Part shown: positions 54,400-63,119 of the stretch, one piece after another | Layout of the letters: each line of letters starts with the position of its first letter | How positions within the stretch are numbered: the first letter of the stretch is position 1 | Origin: Paramoeba atlantica | Lineage: Eukaryota; Discosea | Assembly: GCA_977017575.1 (NCBI GenBank) | Contig: CDRNVI010000045.1 | Coordinates: forward strand, 186,001-250,000 | Direction of reading: 5' to 3' | DNA length: 64,000 nucleotides | The notes under the pieces: generated by a model | The model's database searches: none | The model's input: only the letters and a program-made list of their open reading frames with translations | What the model was told of the DNA's origin: nothing | Program-made: the position numbers and the translations under genes

Positions 54400-55960
54400 T
54401 CACCCGGAATGGAGCGCATAACTAGTATGGAATTTTTTCCCCAACCTGTTGATGCAACAATGCAGTCTTTTCTTGAAAGATGCATGCACAGTTTTCGCGA
54501 AGTCTTTAGCCTCACCTGAGTCCAAGTATTCTTCTACAGCACGCTTAATTTCAACTGCTGTTTGCGGAATTCTTTTATTTTTCGCCTTTTTCGCTTCGCT
54601 CCACAAATTCTCAATTGGATTGAGATCGGGTGAATCGGCTGGCCACTTTGGAAGTGTTTCTCCGTTCTGCATTTTTCTATGACGAAGATCGGCGCAAACT
54701 AAATCACGCTCGGCGTGCGACAGCCACCATTTTCGTGTCTTCTTGCTTGTGTGGCCGGGCGCGCCGTCATCCATGTACACTGCATCTTTGTGAAGAGAAG
54801 CGTACGGGATCCACTTTGTATCAAGAATTTGTTTTCGGTAGTACAGGCTTCCCAGTTTTAATTGGTCTGGGGGAGTCTCGCGCTTCTCACCCAGTTCCAA
54901 TAATCGAGTTGCTTCTCGAGCGTAAAACTCGGTAAAATTGTCACACCAATGATAGAGGATATTGCCTTCCTTATCAATGGCACCCCACAGCATAACCTTT
55001 TTGTTTTTATTGGGTGATGCGTTCGACTCATTGGAACGCGATCTGTGGGGCTCTGCCAACTTTTTCGTGACGTGTCACCCTCTTGGAAATAAGTCTCGTC
55101 GGAGAAAACAATATTTGAGAATAGAATTTCATCCGAGGCTACACTTTCTTCCAGTAGTAGTTTGCTAAAGTGAACTCGTGCCTCCCGCTTCTGGTCGTTA
55201 GTTGAAGGGTATTTTCCTTTGTAGAGTAGGAATAATTGAAGTAATACAAAATGTCGCGAACTCGGTTGTTGGAAAAAGAAATACGCCCTTCAGTATGCTT
55301 CTCGAGAGCTCGACGAATTACTGTTACTGAACGATAAGGAAGACTTGCAATAACTGTGGGAAAAATTTCTTTCACAGTGTCGAAGTGCTCCCATGTGAAA
55401 AGCGATGTCCTCACTGTTTTCATCTGAGTCAAGCGTTGGTCTACATGCGATTCACAGTTAAGTAAACGTGAGCATGTCCCACTTGAGATAGAAAACATAT
55501 AACAAAGATCAGCCTAAGAGAAAATTCCTGTTTCGTAAACACCTTTTAGTAGGTATAAATCTGATTCTGAGAGAGCGCCTTTTTGACGCTTGAACCGTTT
55601 CAAAAGTTTTCTTCTTTGATTGCGCACTGTTTTAGGCCGACCTCCCCTTTTCCCGTCGCTTGTAGTTTGCTGTGTGCTCTGATCTAAAAGGGACCGCAAC
55701 TCATGTAAAATTTTTATGTTTTCCTTCTGTTCCTTAGTAAGAGCTTCGCAGCTGTGACGCAAGTGTCTACATTCAGTTTTCGTTTCCACGTATGCCTTTT
55801 CTATGAGTGCAGATCTTATTTCAGCCTCTCGAGAAGCCGCTCGCAATTCTTCCCGCTCTTTGACGAAGGAAATATCAGCAGACTCAAGTCTTCTCAGTTT
55901 CTGTTTGCACGAACGAAGATCAGTCCGTGCACGTTTTAAGGCCCGGTGCTGAGCGGTCAC
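54400..55960 (-). pseudogene. Tc1/mariner-superfamily transposase with coiled-coil N-terminus, frame-broken
   Basis: Three open stretches on the minus strand. The N-terminal one (55960-55514) is a charged coiled coil ending in a basic GGRPKTVRNQRRKLLKRF segment. The middle one (55498-55139) has HTH-like content (VIRRALEKHTEGRISFSNNRVRDIL). The third (to 54400) holds the DDE domain: the first D in FSNIVFSDETYF lies in another frame near 55100, then VYMDDGAPGHTSKKTRKW and SPDLNPIENLWSEAKK. By my count 51 residues separate the second D from the E, well above the 34-39 usual in this superfamily. Frame breaks lie near 55505 and 55135, and another between 55100 and 55059. Confidence 0.8.
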
Positions 55961-55981
55961 TTTCCTTTTTAGTGAACGAAG

Positions 55982-58900
55982 TTGGAGAAAGGGGAAAATG
56001 AGGTGCGACCGATAGCGGCAGGTGAAACCCTACGACGGATGGTTAGCAAGGCAGCTTGCTTCGCAGTCAAGGAAAAGGCCGGAGAGCTATTTCGAGGGCA
56101 TCAATATGGCGTCGCTTTTTCAGCGGGAGCCGAAAGAGTTATTCACCTATGTAGAAAAAACATGCTAAACAACCTAGGGAGTGATAACCTCGCGTTCTGT
56201 AAGATGGACCTGCGAAACGCATTTAACAACGTAAGTCGACCTGTTTTCATTCTGCTCACGCGCATATACTTTCCAGAGTTATCGCCATGGGTAGAATGGT
56301 GCTACTCACACCCGAGCGTTCTCACCTACGGAAATCACTTCATATCATCTGCGGAAGGTGTACAACGGGGCAACCCCCTAGGTCCACTCTTATTCTCCCT
56401 AGTCCTCTCGAACGTCACCGAAGAAATACCATCACGGGCTAACCTCGACTCGCAGCTCTGGTATTTGGATGGCGGGATCCTTATGGGGGAGGCGGGTGAA
56501 GTCAGAAAGGCATTGGACGTGTTTTCTGAGTTTGGCCCTAAATGTGGTTTGTTCTTAAATCCAAAAAAGTGTGAAATCATAACACCGCCACCCTCAGCCC
56601 ATGTCACTGAACAATTCCCTGAAATCCCAGCGGAGAAAATCCATGTTGACGGAAACTTTGATATCCTCGGAAGTCCGATTGGATCTGCAGAGCATTGCGC
56701 GGAATTCCTTCTCTTAAACGCAATAGAACCAGCACTTGAGACCCTTGCCGCTGTCGGATTAATAAGAGACCCTCAAGTCGCTATGGCCTTAATTCGCCAG
56801 TGCACGGGCTTTTGCCAAATGGTCTGTGCCCTTCGAACTACGCCTCCGCAAGCCCTCTCCCACCTGTGCGGTCTTCTCGACGAGAGCGTCCTCACTGCTG
56901 TAGAGCTCGCACTCTTTCCTTTGGACCCGCAAGCACGTGACCAAATTCAACGTCGGAAACGCCACGGCGGCTTTGGTCTCAGATCTGCCTCTCTCCACGC
57001 AACATCGGCTTATGTTGCTTCTGTAGCACACGCTGCCGACGAGGATAACTGGGACCCTACAGACGCCGAAGGTTTCGCCGCCTCGGCGCAGGACGTCAAC
57101 AACAAAATAGGAGTGACCCTTGTGGACCCCAGCACAGGTCGCATACCCAAACAAAACCCGCGACCGGACTCCGGCTCACAACGCATCTCATCCCCGAACA
57201 GGAAACGTCGAAGACAAATGCTACGCAGCATGGCGGTAGACGGCTCCACGGAACCGGAACTGGTGATTCCCAAGCAACAGCAATTGAGTCAGGCAATTGC
57301 CGAACAGGAAATGCTCACAGAATACGAAAAGGCGGACCCTCGTACACGGGCAAGGTGGGTGTCTCAGTCGGGAAAAGGGGCCGGGAACTGGGTCTTCGTA
57401 ACTCCCTCGAGAAGCAGAGGTTTTGCTTTCTCACCCACCGAGTTCCGAACGTTATCACGCTGGTGGTTGGGAATGGGTATTTATCCAGAGGTTAGTCCTT
57501 GTCCGGCAAAAGGATGCACGTTACCCCTTCAGAGAAACGGAGAACACGCGCTTTGTTGTAAAAACGGTCATGGCCTGATCACCAGACACAACGCCTTTTG
57601 CGATCAATTTTCTTCTTTCTGCAGCAAGGCAGACATGGCTCCCCAGAGGGAAAAAAGCTTGGGAAACCGAGGCCCAGGAGGTGCCCTCACCAGACCCAGT
57701 GACGTCTTTATTCCCAACTACGCCCTCGGAAATGGTATGGTGTTGGGCTTTGCAGTCACCCATGCCCAGCAAATAAAGTATTTGGACTCCGTCCGTACTG
57801 CTAGCTGGGTGGCTGCAGGATCCTTCGCTGACCATTTTTCCGAATCTAAGAAGAAACAACGCCAGGAAGCGGAGGAGGCCCGGTTACTTTTCACAAAAGA
57901 CCTACAAGTCGCCATCGCCCTAATTCGCCAATGCACAGGTTTTTGTCAAATGGTGTACGCACTCCGCACCACACCCCCTCAGGCTCTTTCCCAGCTTTGT
58001 AGTATACTTGATGAAAACGTTTTAACAGCCGTGGAGTGGGCACTTTTTCCCCTGGAACCCCACGCACGAGACCAAATCCAACGCAGGAAGCGTCATGGAG
58101 GTTTCGGCCTAAGGTCTTCGACACTTCATGCATCAGCCGCTTACGTTTCTTCCGATGCGCACGCCGCCGAATGGATGACTGGGACCCTACAGAGGCTGAC
58201 GGATTTACTGCCTCGGTAAAAGATGTAAACAGTAAGGCAGGAGTAGCTCTAGTGGACCCTAGTACGGGGCGCACACCCAAGCAGAACAAGTCACACCATG
58301 ACTCAGTCCAACGTCACAATTTCCTCTCGAAAAGAAAACGCCCACGGTGTACGCTCAACAAAATGGAGGCAGACAGGGCGACAGAGCCGGAGATGGTCAT
58401 CCCCCGGCAGCAACAGCTCAGCCAGGCTATCTCCCAACAGGAATTCACCACAGCCTACGGGCAGGCCGACCCCCGCACGCGCGCACGATGGGTCTCGCAG
58501 TCGGGGAAGGGAGCTGGCAGCTGGGCTTTTGTCGCGCCCTCTAGGAACAAGGGATACGCTTTCACACCCACCGAGTTCCGCACGCTATCACGCTGGTGGC
58601 TAGGCTCCGATATTTACCAACAAGATCGACCTTGTCCCGCAAAAGGATGCGCATTACCCCTGCAGAGAGATGGGGAACATGCCTTGCTATGCAAGAACGG
58701 ACACGGCCTCATCACCAGGCATAACGCGGTGTGCGAACAATTCGCCTCATTTTGCAGGAAAGCCGACATGGCACCACAAAGGGAAAAAAGCTTGGGCAAT
58801 CGGGGACCTGGAGGGGTTCTCACCAGGCCCTCCGACGTGTTCATACCCAACTTCACCCTGGGAAATGGTATGGTGTTAGACTTCGCAGTCACCCATGCAC

Positions 58901-59262
58901 AGCAACTAAAGTATTTGGACTCCGTCCGAAATGCTAGCTGGGTGGCTGCGGGGTCTTTCGCTGAACATTACTCAACAACAAAGAATACTCAACTTCAGGA
59001 AGCGGAAAAGGAAAAATTACTCTTCACCGCCATGGTGGTTGAGTCCTTTGGATCGTGGAGCAAAAGTGCTCTAGCAGTCTTGTGGAAGGTGGGGGCGCTA
59101 CGCGCCAGTGCGTTTAATGGTCTTCTTACTGACACACAGGCTGGAAATGAACTCTTAAAAGAGTTGAACGTGACGCTCATGCGCTCACAGGCCCGAATGA
59201 TGGTCTCCAGGATGGTCGTAGGTGACCCCAACGCCCCCTTGGAAGGGGCCTCGCTCTCATGA
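55982..59262 (+). pseudogene. Family A RLE retrotransposon A8: two copies fused in frame
   Basis: RT from VRPIAAGETLRRMVSKAACF through KMDLRNAFNNVSRP, SSAEGVQRGNPLGPLLF and LWYLDGGI, where the catalytic second D is G. Thumb and RLE follow to EEARLLF at 57894. There the frame continues directly into KDLQVAIALIRQCTGFCQMV, a second thumb that repeats 56767 onward, and, after a frameshift near 58170, a second zinc finger and RLE to 59262 (RPSDVFIPN, LDFAVTHAQQ). Thus a segment of about 1.1 kb is present twice in diverged form. Unequal recombination between related copies explains it. The N-terminus is absent. Confidence 0.88.
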
Positions 59263-59281
59263 GCGAGGTTCTCCAATGTGA

Positions 59282-59520
59282 TCCCGGATGCTGGTCGAGT
59301 CGACAGAGTCTATGCTCACGCCTAGCTCTAAAGGGCTAGGTACCCCAAGTGAGATAGTACACGGATAGTGAATTTCCTCCCCGTCGGCCAGCATCCTGTT
59401 TCGCGACCGTGTCGCTGTCGACACAGGCCCGCGTCTGCGCCCTCCTGTATAACAAGGGAGGGGTTCACAAGTCAGGCCGTGGAGAGGTCGAAAGACCCGG
59501 TCCGGAACGCGCGAATGGAT
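59282..59520 (+). repeat. Structured 3' RNA block of family A, copy 3 (A8)
   Basis: CCTAGCTC-TAAA-GGGCTAGG hairpin, perfect GGATGCTGG...CCAGCATCC pairing and the GGTC-GAAA-GACC hairpin. Nearly identical to copies 1 and 2, although A8's protein differs from A5 and A6, so the block is better conserved than the coding region. Confidence 0.82.
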
Positions 59521-60540
59521 TGGGTCTGGATTGCTTGTTTTTATTGTTATTATTGTTATTATTGTTCTTATGCTTACGGGAGATCGAATTGCTAGTTTTG
59601 GGCAAAACTCCAAAATACATGTATGAAATGTGTTGTATGAAATTGCTAATTTGATTGCTTGTTTTAAAATCGTATACCCCCCCCGATGGACCTACTTGGT
59701 TCGTCTACTGGGTAAAAGTATAGAGGCAATGCCGCGTTTTATACTTCTCCCCCCCTATTTATTGCAAAAAAAAAGAGGAGAAAGAGAGAAAAACAAATTC
59801 TTTATTTTCATAAAAACAAAGTAAAATTGCTAATTTGATTTGATAAAATTTGCTAATTTGAGCGGGGGGTGAAAATATAATAATTAAAAAAAAAACTTAA
59901 CGATAAAACTTAAAAAGAAAAAAAAACAAGGAGGGGGGTTAAGGTTATAAAAATGGTGTTTGGGCAGTGTACATAATGAACCAGCGAAAGGGACAGGTCA
60001 GTGACTTGCGAAAGGGTGGTCCCCGCGTGGACACCCGTTCGCGTTAGGAAGAGAGATCTCTTGGTGAAGGTGAATATTTGAATTTGTGTTTTACAAGGAT
60101 TGATGTTGTCAGGATATACGGAAGCAAGGCATATAATTCGGGAGTGTGATTCATTACGGAAGATCAAAGTATATTTATTTATCTCTTGGGTTTATATTGT
60201 TTACGAGAGTCTGATATTTTATGTTCCTCGAAGTGCAATTCAACATGGAATTTATCTCCAGAACAATTTAAGAAGATAAATCACTTCTATATAAAAATTA
60301 TTCTCTCAACGCTTCTACAGGGCCAGACCTTGTTATCTACTGGGCTTCCGGAGAAAAATTCTATGACCTAATTGACATTCGGGGGCACAGGCTCGCGCGT
60401 GATCCATGAAATGAAAGATATATAGTATATAGATGACTTGCTCGAATTCAATTTCACACGACTTCCCGCTTCAGCTTTAAACGTCTAAATTTATAACTTT
60501 TTTCTCAATTTTGCTTTGGTCTCCGAATAACTAATTACTA
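59521..60540 (+). other. 3' end of A8, then AT-rich gene-free DNA
   Basis: TTGCTAGTTTTGGGC at 59588 and the C-rich tail with GC plus A-run to 59775 close A8. Bases 59820-59960 hold leader-like scraps (CTTAACGATAAAACTT) and the AAGGAGGGGGGTTAAGGTT block. From 59960 to 60540 I see no gene or repeat. Confidence 0.6.
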
Positions 60541-60628
60541 ACTAAGAAGAAAGAGGAAGAAAGAGGAAGAAAGAGGAAGAAAGAGGAAGAAAGAGGAAGA
60601 AAGAGGAAGAAAGAGGAAGAAAGAGAAC
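60541..60628 (+). repeat. (GAAGAAAGAG)n microsatellite, about 8 copies
   Basis: Nearly perfect 10-bp tandem unit, immediately before the region upstream of the Merlin-type transposase. Confidence 0.95.
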
Positions 60629-60789
60629 GCACCGTGCGTTCGAAGAATCATTCATCCAACGGGCACTGCTGCACGAATTTTTCGTCTCGATTTTTTTTGG
60701 GAAAATTTTAACATTACCATCTCGTTTGCATGTCTGGAGGCAATGCCCAACTATCTGCGACCCCCAAGTCAGCGAGCAAGGCCCCCGTC
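60629..60789 (+). other. Candidate left flank of the Merlin-type transposon
   Basis: GTGCGTTCGAAGAATCATTC at about 60640 resembles GTGCGTTCGATGAATATTC at about 62607, on the far side of the transposase gene. These may be remains of the terminal repeats; no target duplication was identified. Confidence 0.4.
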
Positions 60790-60905
60790 CGCGAGCAAGG
60801 CCCAACTGTGAGCGTAGCCCACTTCTGGAGGCAAAAGCCCCCGTTTGCGAGCAAGGCCCAACTGTGAGCGTAGCCCTGGGACGTAATAATATTTTTTGGC
60901 GACCC
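60790..60905 (+). repeat. Dispersed repeat R, copy 2
   Basis: Nearly identical to 1155-1265, with an extra upstream sub-repeat (GCGAGCAAGGCCC at 60771). It ends TTGGCGACCCG, followed by a GC-rich GCGC-TCCA-GCGC hairpin. Confidence 0.78.
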
Positions 60906-61064
60906 GCGCGCTCCAGCGCACGGGCCGCGCACTGAGGACCTGTGTCTGCCACTTCCGCAGGATTGTGTATTTGTAAGTTATGATTTTATCTTTGTGAACT
61001 TATGAGGCAATAATTTTAAGAATCCTTCCCCTTTTTGATAATTTTTCGGATTTCTTTTTGTCTT

Positions 61065-62252
61065 ATGGATCAAGGTAGCAGCCAGGAGCATGATGCAGAC
61101 CGAAACGAGCGAATGTTCGCCCGATTTATGGCTCTCCTGGAAACTGCTACTTACGAGCGGCCGCCTACTGGACTGCGTGATTTACCTCCTCCCCAACAAG
61201 AACAACTCGATTTCTCTACTTGGCGCAGACGACCTGTTCCTCCTCTTTGTTATGGTTGTCCCGCTTTTACATGTGTTTCTCATTGGCGGAGTATTACCGA
61301 TGTCCCACAAGGACGTGATGCAGAAGACTGGATGCGGAATCATGATTTGTTTTTCCCACCCATTTGTCCTTCGCACGGGATCCACTTTATGTCCGACGTT
61401 CCAGGGAAACCAAATTTAAGTATGTGTGGGCATCGAGAACCCGGCAAGGTGAACCGTTGCCGATTGAAAGTTTGTAAATGGTCGCCATTTATTTCTCCCC
61501 GTACGCAACTTACTCCAGGGCAAGTCTTGCTCGTATGGGCAGACATTGCGAACAACATGTGCACGGGTCAAATAACGCGTAATCGTGGACTTGATCGCAA
61601 GGTGGTTCAGGATCTCCTGCACACTCTTGCTGATGCAGCGCTCCGTAACGAAACCATGTCTCATTATGAATTCAGTCGAGTGCAGGTCGATGAGACCTTC
61701 ATCGGCAAACGGAAGTATAATCGGGACCGTAGACAGCGGAAAAGGGGATGGTGGTTCGCAACTGTCACGGAGTCTCGTGGCACTGGTAAAACGGGGCGGA
61801 CCCATTGGAAATTGGTAAAGCGTCGTGATACGCCTACCCTTCATGGCTTCATCATTCCCCATCTTGCCAGTGCGCGATCCGTGGTAGTGAGCGATTGTTG
61901 GGGGGCTTACAATGGTTTGGACAAAGTTTGTCGTCACTACTCCGTGAATCATAGTAAGGAGTTTGTGAACAAGAACGGATATCATACTAATGGTGCTGGG
62001 AGTGTCCACAACACCATTAAGTATTGGGTAAGACTCCAACACTATAATTTTGGGGCAACAACGTTGGAGTTGCAACGAAACGTCGCGCTCCAGTGTGTAA
62101 AGTATGGGGAGACCCATAATGGCCGCGAGCAGTCTTGGCAGAGTCGCTTTGTAAATATAATGAAGTGTATTAAAGACAACTACGGTTTTCCCGTTCCCGA
62201 AGAATTTGAGGAACTCAGTTCCGATAGTTGCGCATCAGACTACGAGGGATGA
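61065..62252 (+). CDS. Merlin/IS1595-type (ISXO2-like) DDE transposase, open but lacking the expected E
   Basis: 395 residues from the first ATG (61065). The N-terminal half is cysteine-rich (CYGC, CPSHG, CGHREPGKVNRCRLKVC), like the zinc-ribbon of IS1595-type transposases. The catalytic core shows VDETFIGKRKYNRDRRQRKRG (D near residue 209) and VVVSDCWGAYNGL (D near 277). The third box normally reads HTNxxE; here it is HTNGAGSVHNTIKYW with G at the E position (residue 312). The frame is otherwise whole and ends in an acidic tail. Merlin is the eukaryotic counterpart of IS1016/IS1595. The lost E predicts no cutting activity unless another acid substitutes. Confidence 0.85.
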   Translation: MDQGSSQEHDADRNERMFARFMALLETATYERPPTGLRDLPPPQQEQLDFSTWRRRPVPPLCYGCPAFTCVSHWRSITDVPQGRDAEDWMRNHDLFFPPICPSHGIHFMSDVPGKPNLSMCGHREPGKVNRCRLKVCKWSPFISPRTQLTPGQVLLVWADIANNMCTGQITRNRGLDRKVVQDLLHTLADAALRNETMSHYEFSRVQVDETFIGKRKYNRDRRQRKRGWWFATVTESRGTGKTGRTHWKLVKRRDTPTLHGFIIPHLASARSVVVSDCWGAYNGLDKVCRHYSVNHSKEFVNKNGYHTNGAGSVHNTIKYWVRLQHYNFGATTLELQRNVALQCVKYGETHNGREQSWQSRFVNIMKCIKDNYGFPVPEEFEELSSDSCASDYEG

Positions 62253-62650
62253 CGCTTTTTATAATATTTGTTCATACACAGTCTTTTTTTTGTGTATTAC
62301 TTATTTTGCTGGGACTCAGGGCTCAACCTGACTGGATAAAAAAAACAAGAAAAAATATAAAAAAATTGTTTTGGGCGCAAGAATACCATGAAAGCAAGGT
62401 TTAATCCTTCAAGACATAAAGATGCTGTTTCTGTACGTGTCCTCACGATCCCTATTAGTGCGCACAAGGACTATAACGGTAATTCAGTCTCGCTTACAAT
62501 AAAAAACCAAGCTCCGTTCGTCGAGCATTTTTTTACAAAAAAAAATGCGTTTTCATTTATCGAACAGGATGTCCTGTTCGAAAAAATATTCATCGAACGG
62601 ACAGTGCGTTCGATGAATATTCATCGAGTGCCCCCCCCCTAAAATCGTAC
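62253..62650 (+). other. AT-rich flank with a diverged leader and two hairpins
   Basis: ATAAAGATGCTGTTTCTGTAC at about 62408 differs from the leader at two of about 21 positions, both within the TACAG stem. Near 62559-62625 are two strong foldbacks: TCGAACAGGA arms, and TTCATCGAACG with CGTTCGATGAA. The second may be a transposon end. No protein is supported. Confidence 0.5.
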
Positions 62651-62890
62651 GTGCACACCAACCTTATAAGAGAAGAATCGTTCCAATGTTTGCCCGTGCT
62701 GTCCGGAGGTGCCTTACATCGAAATACGCAAAGACTGATCCACTCACTAGCGGATGCTGCTTTACTAGATCGACAGGTGGTCGAACAAGACTTTAAATTG
62801 CTGCTGGAGGAATTGAATGGGATAGAAGTATATTCCCATCTTTGGAAATACCTTGATGGAGAGCGTGAAACACAGGAATTCAGTCTTTAA
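62651..62890 (+). pseudogene. Family C C-terminal fragment (C2)
   Basis: EESFQCLPVLSGGALHRNTQ followed by LIHSLADAALLDRQ aligns with the C1 tail encoded at 6630-6833 (ESDFFRCLAASDCGLLHNDT then LLKSLAQRANLKF). Only the last 70 or so residues of the protein remain. It is followed by AT-rich sequence that may hold the element's 3' end. Confidence 0.65.
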
Positions 62891-63119
62891 TTTCATAGAA
62901 TTGTATGAATAGAAAAAGTTTACAGTCACGTAGAATAAAAAAAAGATAAAAAAAAGATAATACAAATCATAAAAAAAGATAATTTAGTATAAATCCTTCC
63001 ATTATTGCGAAGTCGGCGTGGCTGCTTCATTTTTTGGTAGATTCAAGAAGGAGAGAGCAAAAAAAAAATTGTATTAAGACCACTAATACAAAAAGTGGTC
63101 TTAAATCAAACGTTCGACA
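62891..63119. other. AT-rich non-coding
   Basis: A-rich runs and an AAGACCACTAATAC...AGTGGTCTT inverted pair at about 63078-63102. Nothing coding. Confidence 0.4.

Noticed and set aside
60541-60952. Open frame over the GAAGAAAGAG repeat and repeat R on the minus strand
   Set aside because: A product of microsatellite and GC-rich repeat composition; no motif.
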